Shown here one piece after another: positions 48,689 through 58,766 of a stretch of DNA of 64,000 nt. This stretch comes from Thermovibrio sp. (GTDB lineage Bacteria; Aquificota; Aquificia; Desulfurobacteriales; Desulfurobacteriaceae). The stretch's first letter is position 1; each line of letters starts with the position of its first letter. The notes below the pieces were generated by a model. The model saw only the letters and a program-made list of their open reading frames with translations. It was not told the DNA's origin and made no database searches. Position numbers and translations under genes: made by a program. Location: positions 1 to 64,000 of the forward strand of contig WFYG01000013.1 in the NCBI GenBank assembly GCA_015490195.1. The letters are read 5' to 3'.

Positions 48689-49568
48689 CGAAAACTTCGT
48701 AAAAGCCGTAGAACTCCTCTCAAAAACGAAAGGAAGGGTTGTCCTTACAGGAGTAGGGAAGTCGGGACTGATATGCAAAAAGATAGCGGCAACTCTCTCA
48801 AGTACGGGAACTCCAGCCTTTTTCCTCCATCCAACAGACGCAGCCCATGGAGACCTGGGAATGGTAAGAGGAGAAGATACAGTAATTGCTGTATCAAACA
48901 GCGGAGAAACTCAGGAGCTCCTCTCAATAATCTCAATCATAAAGAGCTTCGGAATACCCGTTATAGCGATAACAAGCAATCCAAAATCTACACTTGCGAG
49001 GCTTTCAGATATAGTTCTGAATCTTCACATTGAGAAGGAAGCTTGCCCTTTAAATCTTGCTCCAACAACTTCAACAACAGCAACCCTTGCTCTGGGAGAC
49101 GCAATAGCTTCCGCCCTGATGAAACTGAAAAAGTTCACAAGTAAGGACTTCAAAAGATTACACCCAGGAGGAAAGTTAGGAATAAGGCTTTCAAAGGTAA
49201 AGGACTTAATGAGAAAGGGAGAAGAGATACCCCGGGTTTACCCGGAAACTCCGGTGAAAGAGGTTATATACGAAATTTCCTCAAAAAAGATAGGAGCAAC
49301 AACAGTAGTTGACAGAAACGAAAGAATAATCGGAATAATTACAGACGGCGACCTAAGAAGGGCGTTTGAAAAAGGATTTGACCTTAACTCTAAAGCCAAA
49401 GAAATAATGACAGAAAATCCAAAAGTGATAGATGAGAAACTCTTCGCTGAAGAAGCTCTAAGAATTATGGAGGAGAACAAGATAACAGTACTTCCAGTCG
49501 TTAACGAATCGGGGAAAATTGTAGGAATTATCCACCTGCACGACATTTTAGGTAGAAGAATCCTTTAA
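48612..49568 (+). CDS. kdsD: Arabinose-5-phosphate isomerase
   Basis: 318 residues. SIS domain with GVGKSGLICKKIAATLSSTG and the sugar-phosphate loop VSNSGETQE, then two CBS domains ending DILGRRI. Converts ribulose 5-phosphate to arabinose 5-phosphate, the first step to Kdo used by WaaA (2.8 kb). ATG 48612 has a full AGGAGG (48601-48606), well inside the M48 gene, so it is translated independently. Confidence 0.94.
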   Translation: MDILKEGKRVIEEEAEALKRLAEKLDENFVKAVELLSKTKGRVVLTGVGKSGLICKKIAATLSSTGTPAFFLHPTDAAHGDLGMVRGEDTVIAVSNSGETQELLSIISIIKSFGIPVIAITSNPKSTLARLSDIVLNLHIEKEACPLNLAPTTSTTATLALGDAIASALMKLKKFTSKDFKRLHPGGKLGIRLSKVKDLMRKGEEIPRVYPETPVKEVIYEISSKKIGATTVVDRNERIIGIITDGDLRRAFEKGFDLNSKAKEIMTENPKVIDEKLFAEEALRIMEENKITVLPVVNESGKIVGIIHLHDILGRRIL

Positions 49569-49602
49569 ATTCGGTTTTAGTTTAGAAAAAAAATAGAAGC
49601 TG

Positions 49603-49611
49603 TGATAGAAT
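49603..49611 (+). promoter_or_regulatory. Extended -10 promoter for the small basic protein
   Basis: TGATAGAAT (extended TG plus TAGAAT) lies 31 bases before ATG 49643. The -35 region is A/T-rich without a clear match. Confidence 0.4.
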
Positions 49612-49642
49612 TTTGCTAAACAACAAACTTATGGAGGTAAAA

Positions 49643-49876
49643 ATGGCAAGAGGAAGAAAAGCGGGGAAAAGAGCAAACAGAATTGTCAGGCTATCAATAC
49701 CTAAAAGGCTCTACTACATTCTTTTAGGTGTAGCAGGAAACAACGAGCAGAAGCTTAACAGGCTTATTAAACTTATCATTGAAGAAAAACTGGAAAATTC
49801 AACTGTTTCCGAACTGGCACAGCTCCTTGAACCTGCAAAGAGAAAAGGTGAAGAGGAAGAGGAGAGCGAAGAGTAA
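49643..49876 (+). CDS. Small basic protein, possible ribbon-helix-helix DNA-binding factor
   Basis: 77 residues. ATG 49643 is fixed by GGAGGT (49633-49638); an upstream in-frame TTG at 49613 is less likely. The body, RIVRLSIPKRLYYILLGVAG and two helices, has the strand-helix-helix order of RHH regulators; the N-terminus is very basic and the C-terminus ends in a run of Glu (EEEEES). It is monocistronic, with its own promoter. Family not certain. Confidence 0.65.
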   Translation: MARGRKAGKRANRIVRLSIPKRLYYILLGVAGNNEQKLNRLIKLIIEEKLENSTVSELAQLLEPAKRKGEEEEESEE

Positions 49877-49877
49877 A

Positions 49878-51164
49878 CTAAACCTCTACTCCCAGTAAAT
49901 CCAAAAGAGCCCTCCCCTTGTGGAGGGTTTCCTCGTACTCTTTTTCAGGAACAGAATCCCAGACGATACCGGCTCCAACCTGAAGAGTTCCAAGGTTACC
50001 TTTAAACAGAAGAGTTCTAATAACGATGTTAAAGTCCATACTGCCGTTAAAGGCCATGTATCCAACAGAGCCCGTGTAGAGAGCTCTCCGAGTCGGCTCA
50101 AGCTCTGCAATAATCTCCATAGTTCTTACTTTGGGAGCTCCCGTTATCGTTCCCCCGGGGAACATGGCCTTTAAAACGTCAACGTTTCTAACTCCTTCTT
50201 TCAAAACTCCTCTAACGTTTGAAACGATGTGGATAACGTGGGAGTAGTATTCAGGAACCATAAGTTCATCAACTTCAACTGTTCCATACTCACAAATCCT
50301 TCCAAGGTCGTTCCTCTCAAGGTCCACAAGCATTACGTGTTCAGCTCTTTCCTTTTCCGACAAAAAGAGCTCCCTCTCAAGTTCTCTGTCTTCGTTTTCT
50401 GTTTTCCCCCTCCTCCTAGTTCCGGCTATAGGCCTTGTTTCAACCCTGTTTCCCTCAACCTTTACAAGCCTTTCCGGAGAGCAGGAAACAGCAGTAAACT
50501 CCCCAAGCTGGAAGAAAAAGGAGAAGGGAGAAGGATTTAACTTCCTGAGCCTCCTGTAGAGCTCCACAAAACTCCCTTCAAAGAGAACGTCTATCCTCTG
50601 AGAGAAGTTAACCTGAAATGAGTCGCCAGAGGCTATGTAGTCCTTTATCTTCTCAACGGCACAGGTGAAGTAATCTTTACTCATATTGGTTTTATAAAAG
50701 ACGGAAGAGTAATCTTCCTGAGAATACTCAGGCAGCTTATCAATCTCTAAACCGCCCTCAAGGGAAATCAGATAGGCCTTCTTTTTCAAGTTGTCAAAGA
50801 TTAAGGTCTGCTTCGGAAGGAAGAAGTGGACGTCGGGCATCCCTAAATCGTCAACGTAAGGAGAGGGAACGTTCTCTATAAAACGGTTGGCATCGTAAGA
50901 GACGTAGCCGTAGACTCCAAAGGGCAGGCTTTCAACCCGGTACTTTTCGGTATACTTTGTGTAAAAGAGGTGGAGCTCCTCAAAAACTTCCGGGTTATCC
51001 CTTAAAATTAGCTCATCTTCAATCCCTACACAGATAACAGAGAACCTGCCAGTTTTCCTGTTAACGTTAGCAGAGTCAAGAAAGAGTTTAACGGGGTAAC
51101 CGGCTTTAGTGAGTGACAGGAAAACCTTCTCAGGTTCCCTATAAGCTAAAGGCTCAATCCTCAA
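49878..51164 (-). CDS. pabB: Chorismate-binding enzyme, PabB/TrpE family
   Basis: 428 residues of the anthranilate/aminodeoxychorismate synthase component I family: [31 protein letters not shown] and [14 protein letters not shown] are clear. PIAGT (rather than the PIKGT of E. coli PabB) is TrpE-like, but some PabB proteins share it; the short N-terminus and lack of a trp operon favour PabB. TTG 51164 has GGAGGG upstream. Amidotransferase partner not in the window. Confidence 0.85.
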   Translation of the reverse strand: MRIEPLAYREPEKVFLSLTKAGYPVKLFLDSANVNRKTGRFSVICVGIEDELILRDNPEVFEELHLFYTKYTEKYRVESLPFGVYGYVSYDANRFIENVPSPYVDDLGMPDVHFFLPKQTLIFDNLKKKAYLISLEGGLEIDKLPEYSQEDYSSVFYKTNMSKDYFTCAVEKIKDYIASGDSFQVNFSQRIDVLFEGSFVELYRRLRKLNPSPFSFFFQLGEFTAVSCSPERLVKVEGNRVETRPIAGTRRRGKTENEDRELERELFLSEKERAEHVMLVDLERNDLGRICEYGTVEVDELMVPEYYSHVIHIVSNVRGVLKEGVRNVDVLKAMFPGGTITGAPKVRTMEIIAELEPTRRALYTGSVGYMAFNGSMDFNIVIRTLLFKGNLGTLQVGAGIVWDSVPEKEYEETLHKGRALLDLLGVEV

Positions 51165-51220
51165 GGGCTATCCCTCCTCTACTGAGAGTGAAACTCAATA
51201 TAGGAGTGGAACTGCCTTTG

Positions 51221-51229
51221 TGCTATTAT
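51221..51229 (+). promoter_or_regulatory. Extended -10 promoter of ilvB
   Basis: TGCTATTAT (TGn plus TATTAT), 29 bases before the ilvB ATG. AGGAGGA (51248-51254) is the RBS. No leader peptide or attenuator hairpin is visible in the ~95-base spacer. Confidence 0.5.
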
Positions 51230-51258
51230 TCCCAATTACACGAAGCAGGAGGAACGTA

Positions 51259-52998
51259 ATGAAACTTTCCGGTGCAGAGATTCTCCTGAGAGCGTTGGAA
51301 CTTGAAGGAGTTGAAAAGATATTCGGATACCCCGGTGGAGCCGTTTTAGACATCTACGACAGGCTCCCCTTCTCTCCGCTGAAACACTACCTGACCCGCC
51401 ACGAACAGGGAGCAGCCCATGCAGCCGACGGCTACGCAAGGGCAACGGGAAAGGTAGGAGTCTGTTTTGCAACCTCTGGCCCCGGAGCCACAAACCTCGT
51501 TACAGGCCTTGCAACAGCTCAGATAGACTCCGTTCCAGTAGTTGCCTTCACAGGAAATGTTCCAACTTACATGATTGGGAATGATGCTTTCCAGGAAGTT
51601 GACACAGTTGGGATAACAAGACCGATAACGAAGCACAACTTCCTGGTAAAAGACGTTAAAGAACTTGCAGATACGGTAAAAAAGGCATTCCACATAGCAA
51701 GAACCGGCAGGCCGGGAGTTGTTTTAGTTGACCTTCCAAAAGACGTGACAAGGGAGCTTGCAGACTTCTTTGAGGAGGAATACAAAACTCCCGTTCAGAT
51801 AAGAAGCTACAAGCCTGTTCTAAAAGGGCACCCCGGCCAGATAAAGCGGGCTGCCAAAGCAATCGCCTCTGCCGAAAGGCCTATCCTTTACATAGGGGGC
51901 GGTGTCGTCTCTTCAGGCGCTTCAGACCTTGTTGTGAAGATGGCAGAGGTTGCAAACATACCTATGGCGGCAACCCTTATGGGACTTACCGCAGTTCCCG
52001 GGAATCACCCGTTCTTCCTTGGAATGCTCGGAATGCACGGAACTTACGCCGCAAACATGGCCATTCAGGAGAGCGACCTGATAATTGCAATTGGAGCAAG
52101 GTTTGATGACAGGGTCACAGGTAAACTCTCAGAGTTTGCTCCAAACGCTAAAGTAATTCACATAGACATAGACAGTGCCGAGATTGGAAAGAACAGGGCA
52201 GTTGACATTCCGATAGTCGGAGATGCGAAATTAGTTATGGAGGAGCTCCTCCCCGAAGTTGAAAAGCAGGTAGCCAAGAACAGGGAGTTCTACGCCGTTC
52301 GCGAGAAGTGGATACTGAAGGTGAGGAGCTGGAAGGAGAGGTATCCGCTCTGGTACGAGCCCAGCGACAGAGTGATAAAGCCCCAGTTTGTAATAGAGAA
52401 GATATGGGAAGTTACGAAGGGGGAAGCAGTTATAACAACAGACGTTGGACAGCACCAGATGTGGGTTGCCCAGTACTACAGGTTCAGTTTCCCCAGGCAG
52501 CTGATAACCTCCGGCGGCCTTGGAACGATGGGCTTTGGAGTTCCTGCGGCAATAGGGGCAAAGGTTGGAAGGCCGGACAAAACGGTCTTCTGCATCTCAG
52601 GAGACGGCTCCTTCCAGATGAACATGCAGGAGATAGTTACGGCAGTCCACTACAACATCCCCATTAAGGTTGCAATCATAAACAACGGCTTTTTGGGAAT
52701 GGTCCGCCAGTGGCAGGGAATCTTCTACCAGAAGAACTACTCCCAGGTTCACTTAGACGTTCAGCCGGACTTCGTGAAGCTTGTTGAGGCAATGGGAGGA
52801 GTTGGACTGAGGGCAACTAAGCCTGCAGAAGTTGAGGCCGTGCTTAAAGAGGCGATGGCCGTAGACGACAGGCCCGTTGTTATAGACTTTATCGTTGACA
52901 GGGAAGAGGACGTCTTCCCGATGGTTCCTCCGGGGGGAGCTCTCCACGAGATGATACTCCCAAGCTACGGTAAGAAGAAGGAGAAGAAAGCCGTTTAA
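51259..52998 (+). CDS. ilvB: Acetolactate synthase large subunit
   Basis: 579 residues; ThDP enzyme for the first branched-chain step. GYPGGAVLDIYD, the catalytic Glu in RHEQGAAHAADGYAR, and the ThDP motif GDGSFQMN...NN are present. ATG 51259 is fixed by AGGAGGA. It forms ilvB-ilvN-ilvC with short spacers; ilvD is at 32.1 kb. Confidence 0.97.
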   Translation: MKLSGAEILLRALELEGVEKIFGYPGGAVLDIYDRLPFSPLKHYLTRHEQGAAHAADGYARATGKVGVCFATSGPGATNLVTGLATAQIDSVPVVAFTGNVPTYMIGNDAFQEVDTVGITRPITKHNFLVKDVKELADTVKKAFHIARTGRPGVVLVDLPKDVTRELADFFEEEYKTPVQIRSYKPVLKGHPGQIKRAAKAIASAERPILYIGGGVVSSGASDLVVKMAEVANIPMAATLMGLTAVPGNHPFFLGMLGMHGTYAANMAIQESDLIIAIGARFDDRVTGKLSEFAPNAKVIHIDIDSAEIGKNRAVDIPIVGDAKLVMEELLPEVEKQVAKNREFYAVREKWILKVRSWKERYPLWYEPSDRVIKPQFVIEKIWEVTKGEAVITTDVGQHQMWVAQYYRFSFPRQLITSGGLGTMGFGVPAAIGAKVGRPDKTVFCISGDGSFQMNMQEIVTAVHYNIPIKVAIINNGFLGMVRQWQGIFYQKNYSQVHLDVQPDFVKLVEAMGGVGLRATKPAEVEAVLKEAMAVDDRPVVIDFIVDREEDVFPMVPPGGALHEMILPSYGKKKEKKAV

Positions 52999-53007
52999 GA
53001 GGTTGCT

Positions 53008-53538
53008 ATGGATAGAAAGTGCGAACAGAGGAAGCACATAATCAGCGTTTTAGTAGAGAATCAGCCGGGAGCTCTCGCAAGGATAATAGAGCTCTTCAGC
53101 TCAAGGGGATACAACATAGAGAGCCTGAACGTTGGCCACACGGAAGACCCAAGTATCTCAAGAATTACAATGGTAGCCAAGGGAGATGAGCACACGATAG
53201 AGCAGATAGTAAAACAGCTGAGGAGAATTATTGACGTCTTCAAGGTTAGGGATTTAACCGATAAGAAGAAGCTTGACAGGGAGCTCCTCATCGTTCGGGT
53301 AAACGTTGAAACACCTGAGAAGAAAGAAGAGGTAATGAGGTTAGTTGAGATATTTGGAGCCCAGGTTGTTGACGTTTCAAAGGATACCTACACGGTAGAG
53401 CTTACAGGAGACGAAGAACAGGTAGACGCCTTCTTAGAGCTCATAAAACCGATGGGAATAAGAGAAATGGCAAGAACAGGAAGAGTTGCAATGGTAAGAG
53501 CCCTTCAGGGAGAAACCTTCGGAGAACAGAAAGAATAA
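53008..53538 (+). CDS. ilvN: Acetolactate synthase small (regulatory) subunit
   Basis: 176 residues with an N-terminal ACT domain (SVLVENQPGALARIIELFSS; RGYNIESLNVGHTED) and the usual C-terminal IlvN domain. Gives valine feedback control to IlvB. It lies 9 bases after ilvB with AGAGG upstream of ATG 53008. Confidence 0.96.
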   Translation: MDRKCEQRKHIISVLVENQPGALARIIELFSSRGYNIESLNVGHTEDPSISRITMVAKGDEHTIEQIVKQLRRIIDVFKVRDLTDKKKLDRELLIVRVNVETPEKKEEVMRLVEIFGAQVVDVSKDTYTVELTGDEEQVDAFLELIKPMGIREMARTGRVAMVRALQGETFGEQKE

Positions 53539-53547
53539 TTGATATAG

Positions 53548-54564
<1,017 letters not shown>

Positions 54565-54569
54565 ATTCA

Positions 54570-54590
54570 GGAGGGGTTTATCCCCTCCCT
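54570..54590. terminator. Bidirectional terminator between ilvC and the SPOR protein gene
   Basis: GGAGGGG / CCCCTCC stem (7 bp) with a TTTAT loop, followed by CTTT on the plus strand. It overlaps the stop of the convergent gene, so it can serve both operons. Confidence 0.7.
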
Positions 54591-55624
54591 TTAAACTCCC
54601 TTTCGTAAATCTCCTCGGCCTTATTCTTAAACTCCTCTGAAAGGACTTTTAACCCCTTCCTTTCCAGTATCTCGGCTATCTCCTCGTAGAAAGACGCAGC
54701 CTCAAGGAACTTTCCAAGGTTCAGGTAGCAGTCGGCCACTGCTTTCCTCAGGAACGTGTTTTCCGGCTGAAGGGTAAGAAGAGGAAGTACCGTTTCAAGA
54801 AGTTCCTCACACTTCCCCTCATTTAGAAGCTTTGAAATAAAAACTTCAAGTCTGTCGGCGGGAACTCTCCCTTTGCGACGAAGAAAGAGAGTAAAACTGA
54901 AAACTACTAAAAGAACAAACATCAAAAAAGGTATGGCCGTTAACTTCCCTAAAGAGCCCCTTTCTTTCTGAACTGAAACTGTTCTTTCTACAGTTTTACC
55001 TTTTGCTACACTCTCTCCTCTCTTTTCCTTATTTTTTTTCCTTTCACTTTTGCCCTGAGAAGGGAACTCCTGAAACGCTGGAGAAGTGCTCTTTTCTCTT
55101 TCCAACGGCTCTTTCTCAACTGCTAAAGGTGCAGTGTTAGAAAGTGTATTTCCTGGTGGAACCTCCTTATCTTCTACCTTTTTCCTCTTCTGAAACTCTA
55201 CACCTTTCTCCCTCTCAGCCATTTCACCGGAAGAGACAGGTAAATCTACAGCTTCTTTCTCTTTTTTCCTTTCAATCTTTTCTTTTCTCTTAACCTCAGA
55301 TGCGTAGATAATGCCTTCAGGAATAAACCTGATTTTGGTTATATAAAAATCCCCAACCCTTCCTTCAAGTTTCTCCTTAACAAACTTCTCTGCCTCGGCA
55401 AAGGAGGAAAAGAAACCAACTCTGACCTTAAATCTGCCATTTCTATAAGAAACTCTGGCGTAGGGTAGATCTTTAAGCCTATTTAAAATCTCTAACGCCT
55501 TACTTTTCTCCTTAAATGAAGCAACCTGAACGGTATAGAAAAACTTCCCTGACTGAAACTCTACAGCATAAACGCCAAAGCTTAAAGAGAAAATCAGGAT
55601 GATTAGAAGAAGAAACCGCTTCAT
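54578..55624 (-). CDS. SPOR-domain membrane protein with C-terminal TPR-like repeats
   Basis: 348 residues. Signal or anchor (~1-20), a SPOR domain (~28-100: FYTVQVASFKEKSKALEIL; RFKVRVGFF) that binds denuded septal glycan, and a long Lys/Glu-rich linker (~115-225). A membrane helix (~226-247) and a TPR-like pair (LLEGKCEELLE-type; LNLGKFLEAASFYEEIAEI) follow. The double membrane topology puts the SPOR domain in the periplasm and the TPR part in the cytoplasm if the first segment is cleaved. Function unknown. Confidence 0.8.
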   Translation of the reverse strand: MKRFLLLIILIFSLSFGVYAVEFQSGKFFYTVQVASFKEKSKALEILNRLKDLPYARVSYRNGRFKVRVGFFSSFAEAEKFVKEKLEGRVGDFYITKIRFIPEGIIYASEVKRKEKIERKKEKEAVDLPVSSGEMAEREKGVEFQKRKKVEDKEVPPGNTLSNTAPLAVEKEPLEREKSTSPAFQEFPSQGKSERKKNKEKRGESVAKGKTVERTVSVQKERGSLGKLTAIPFLMFVLLVVFSFTLFLRRKGRVPADRLEVFISKLLNEGKCEELLETVLPLLTLQPENTFLRKAVADCYLNLGKFLEAASFYEEIAEILERKGLKVLSEEFKNKAEEIYEREFKGRG

Positions 55625-56275
55625 TTAATCCTCTATCTTCCTCTTTAAACTCTTAACCTCAAGTTCCAAATCATGAATAATCGTAAGCATCTGCTTTAAA
55701 GTCTCCATAACCGGATCTGGAAGCTGACCGTGTTCAAGGTCAATCCTTGTGGGTTTTATTCCATCCCTCTTAACTATCTTTCCGGGAATCCCAACAACTG
55801 TTGAGTTCGGTGGAACGTCTCTGATAACAACTGAATTTGCCCCTATCTTACAGTTGTCTCCCACTTTCACAGGCCCCAGTATCTTTGCGCCGGCACCTAT
55901 AACAACGTTGTTTCCAATAGTTGGGTGCCGTTTTCCCTTCTTTGTGCTCGTCCCACCAAGGGTTACCTGATGGTAGAGTGTAACATCGTTCCCTATCTCA
56001 GCAGTCTCCCCTATAACAACGCCCATGCCGTGGTCTATGAAGAAACGCCTCCCTATCTTCGCTCCCGGGTGTATCTCTATTCCTGTAAGCCAGCGGGAGA
56101 TGTGGGAAACAAGGCGGGCAACTGTTTTCAGCCTGTGATTCCAGAGCCAGTGGGCCAGCCTGTGAAACCAGATGGCGTGGAGGCCGGGGTAGCAGAGGAT
56201 AACCTCTAAAACGCTCCTTGCCGCCGGATCTCGCTCAAAAACGGTTTGAATATCCTCTCTCAACCGCTTCAGCAT
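55625..56275 (-). CDS. cysE: Serine O-acetyltransferase
   Basis: 216 residues. Short N-terminal helices then a left-handed beta-helix of hexapeptide repeats, with [15 protein letters not shown] and [15 protein letters not shown], the CysE/EpsC acceptor loop. Makes O-acetylserine for cysteine. ATG 56275 is divergent from an ArsR-type gene. Confidence 0.94.
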   Translation of the reverse strand: MLKRLREDIQTVFERDPAARSVLEVILCYPGLHAIWFHRLAHWLWNHRLKTVARLVSHISRWLTGIEIHPGAKIGRRFFIDHGMGVVIGETAEIGNDVTLYHQVTLGGTSTKKGKRHPTIGNNVVIGAGAKILGPVKVGDNCKIGANSVVIRDVPPNSTVVGIPGKIVKRDGIKPTRIDLEHGQLPDPVMETLKQMLTIIHDLELEVKSLKRKIED

Positions 56276-56290
56276 TTTTCTATACCTCTG

Positions 56291-56299
56291 TGCTAAAAT
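56291..56299 (+). promoter_or_regulatory. Extended -10 promoter of the ArsR-type gene
   Basis: TGCTAAAAT (TGn plus TAAAAT), 26 bases before ATG 56326. AGGAGGTG follows as RBS. Confidence 0.45.
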
Positions 56300-56325
56300 T
56301 GAGCTGCTGGAGATAGGAGGTGTCT

Positions 56326-56661
56326 ATGTCTGACGCTTGCGAAAAAAAGTATAAAAAATACGAGAATTTCGCAAAGCTGTTTGAAATACTCTCCAACCCA
56401 ATAAGAATAGGAATTATAGTATCCCTGGCTGAAAGGCCAAAAAAGCCTAAAGAGATAAGACAGGAACTTGGAGTTCCACAGCCTCTTCTATCGCAACACG
56501 CAACAATTCTAAGGGAGATGGGAATAATTGAAAAGGTTGACAGGTTTAACGTCAAATCTCCCTGCAGACTCAAAGACAAATCAGTAATAAAAATTCTAAA
56601 AGCTGCAGGAGTTCCTATTAGCGAATCTTCAGAAGACTCAGGGAAATCAGAGCAAGAATAA
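56326..56661 (+). CDS. ArsR-family winged-helix regulator
   Basis: 111 residues with the ArsR helix-turn-helix: LFEILSNPIRIGIIVSLAERP, then KEIRQELGVPQPLLSQHATILREMGII. Cys in SDACEKK and SPCRLKD are candidates for metal or redox sensing; the common ELCVC motif is absent. ATG 56326 has AGGAGGTG upstream. Its end overlaps mraY by 44 bases. A cysE neighbour invites a sulfur-related role, but this is speculation. Confidence 0.85.
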   Translation: MSDACEKKYKKYENFAKLFEILSNPIRIGIIVSLAERPKKPKEIRQELGVPQPLLSQHATILREMGIIEKVDRFNVKSPCRLKDKSVIKILKAAGVPISESSEDSGKSEQE

Positions 56662-57694
56662 CTGAAATTATCCAGAACCTTACTGTAATTTTAGGTTCTT
56701 CCCAGCCCAACTTCTCAAAGTGGTGGTGAAGAGGAGCCATTCTGAAAATTCTTTTGCCTTTCCCATATTTTTTCCTTGTATATTTAAAGTAATACCTCTG
56801 AACTATCACGGAAACGGTTTCTAAAACGAAGATTCCGCCAGCGATTGCAAGGATAAACTCCTCTTTTGTCAGAAGGGCGACGGTTCCAAGGAGAGCTCCT
56901 AAAGAGAGTGACCCCACGTCTCCCATGAAGACCTCTGCAGGGTAGGCGTTGAACCAGAGGAAGGCCAAGGAAGCTCCAATCAGAGCGGAACAGACGATTG
57001 CAAGCTCTCCGGCACCAGGAACGTAGGGAAGATGAAGGTAGGTTGCAAGCTTAACGTTTCCGGCAACGTAGGAAAAAACTGTAAAGACGAGGGCAGTTGT
57101 GATAACCGGGCCAATTGCAAGGCCGTCTAAACCGTCTGTTATGTTCACGGCGTTGGAGCTCCCAACGATGATAAAAACTGCCCAGGGGATAAAGAACCAG
57201 CCAAGGTTAATGTGAAGGTTTTTAAAAACGGGGAAGTAGAGCTCCGTTGAGAAGCCGGAGAAGTAGAGGAACAGGGCAACAGCAGTTGCAACGGCAAGCT
57301 GTGAGAGAAACTTTGCCCTCTCTGAAATCCCCTCGGGGTTTTTAAGCTTAGCCTTAACGTAGTCGTCAACAAAACCGATGATTCCAAACCCGACAACAAC
57401 AAAGATAACAACCCAGATAAACGGGTTTAACAGGTTATTCCATAGAAGGACGGCCAGAAGAAGGGCAGTTATTATGAGAAGCCCTCCCATTGTAGGAACC
57501 TGCTTCTTCTTGTGGGTTTCAGGAAGATACTCCTTAATCGTTTGCCTAAACTGTAGGTCTTTCAGCTTCTTCTCAAAGTAGGGGTAGAGGAGAAAGCCAA
57601 CGAACATTGCGGTGAGGGCAGCGTAGATGCTCCTGAAGGTTATGTATTTAAATAGCGTTATTCCAAGAGCTTTGTAGAGCAGAAGGTAGAGCAT
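56618..57694 (-). CDS. mraY: Phospho-N-acetylmuramoyl-pentapeptide transferase
   Basis: 358 residues, ten membrane helices. MGGLLII near the start, FVDDYVK, NITDGLDGLA and the C-terminal APLHHHFE are the active-site signatures. Makes lipid I in peptidoglycan synthesis. Here it is separated from the usual mur/dcw cluster. ATG 57694 is 1 base from the oppC stop. Confidence 0.96.
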   Translation of the reverse strand: MLYLLLYKALGITLFKYITFRSIYAALTAMFVGFLLYPYFEKKLKDLQFRQTIKEYLPETHKKKQVPTMGGLLIITALLLAVLLWNNLLNPFIWVVIFVVVGFGIIGFVDDYVKAKLKNPEGISERAKFLSQLAVATAVALFLYFSGFSTELYFPVFKNLHINLGWFFIPWAVFIIVGSSNAVNITDGLDGLAIGPVITTALVFTVFSYVAGNVKLATYLHLPYVPGAGELAIVCSALIGASLAFLWFNAYPAEVFMGDVGSLSLGALLGTVALLTKEEFILAIAGGIFVLETVSVIVQRYYFKYTRKKYGKGKRIFRMAPLHHHFEKLGWEEPKITVRFWIISVILALISLSLLKIR

Positions 57695-57695
57695 C

Positions 57696-58766
57696 TCACC
57701 TCTCTAACTTTACGTCAAAGTAATCCCTCAGTCCATCTCCCAAAAGGTTGAAGGCAATAATAACTAAAGAGATTGCAACACCGGGCACAAGAACCCACGG
57801 GTAAGCCGAGAGAACGTGAACGTTACTGGCTTCAGAGAGCATGTTTCCCCACGAAGGGAAAGGCTCCTGAACTCCAAGGCCTATAAGGCTTAAAGCAGCT
57901 TCCCCTAAAATGTAGCCCGGAATGCTTAAAGTAGCGGCAATTATAACGTAGGAGTAGGTAGAAGGTATAACATGGTTTAATATTATGTAAAGGTGGCTTC
58001 CGCCAAGAACCCTTGCAGCCTTAACGTAGTCAAGCTCCCTGATAGAGAGAACCATTCCCCTTATAACCCTTGAAAGACCTGCCCAGCCGATGAGGGAGAG
58101 GATGGCAACGATAACGATAAAGACCAGGACGCTCGGCATATCAACGGGAAACATAGACCTTAAGGCAAGCATAAGGTAGAAAGCGGGGAAGGCCATAAGT
58201 ATCTCAACAAGCCTCATTATAACAGTGTCAACTGCTCCGCCGAAGTAGCCTGCAATACCTCCTATTAAAAGACCTAAAGTGAATGAGATTGCAACTCCTA
58301 CAAGACCAACAGTCAGAGAGATACGGGTTCCGTAGACAAGCCTTGAGAAGATGTCCCTACCAAGCCTGTCCGTTCCGAAGATAAAGATATGGCCTCCATC
58401 TTTAACTCCAAAGAGGTGAATGTCTGTTCTTATAAAACCAAATAGATAGTGGGGGTAACCTTTAACGAAAAACTCAACCGGGTATTTCTTTGAGTAGTCA
58501 ACCGTGTAGAGCTTATCTACAGGGTCAACGAGTTTGTGGCCGTAAACAAAAGGCCTTAAGTGGAAGTGGCCTTTCTCATCAAAGAAGTGGATTGGAGTTG
58601 GTGGCTGGTAGGGGTGGTGGCGGAACTGGATGTCGTAGGGGTAGGGGGCTATAAAGTCCGCAAATAGGGCAACGAAGTAGAGGAGAACGAGGAAAACGAG
58701 GGAGTAGGCGGCGAGGGAGCTCCTCCTGTAGAGTGAAATAAGGAAGTTGAGGAACTTACCTGCCAA
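57696..58766 (-). CDS. oppC: Peptide ABC transporter permease OppC/DppC type
   Basis: 356 residues with six membrane helices and the EAA loop ELDYVKAARVLGGSHLYIILNHVIPS. An ~80-residue extra periplasmic loop (~50-130, with FGTDRLGRDIFSRL at its end) is longer than in typical DppC. TTG 58766 overlaps oppB by 11 bases. It likely pairs with the OppD ATPase at 21.0 kb. Confidence 0.92.
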   Translation of the reverse strand: MAGKFLNFLISLYRRSSLAAYSLVFLVLLYFVALFADFIAPYPYDIQFRHHPYQPPTPIHFFDEKGHFHLRPFVYGHKLVDPVDKLYTVDYSKKYPVEFFVKGYPHYLFGFIRTDIHLFGVKDGGHIFIFGTDRLGRDIFSRLVYGTRISLTVGLVGVAISFTLGLLIGGIAGYFGGAVDTVIMRLVEILMAFPAFYLMLALRSMFPVDMPSVLVFIVIVAILSLIGWAGLSRVIRGMVLSIRELDYVKAARVLGGSHLYIILNHVIPSTYSYVIIAATLSIPGYILGEAALSLIGLGVQEPFPSWGNMLSEASNVHVLSAYPWVLVPGVAISLVIIAFNLLGDGLRDYFDVKLER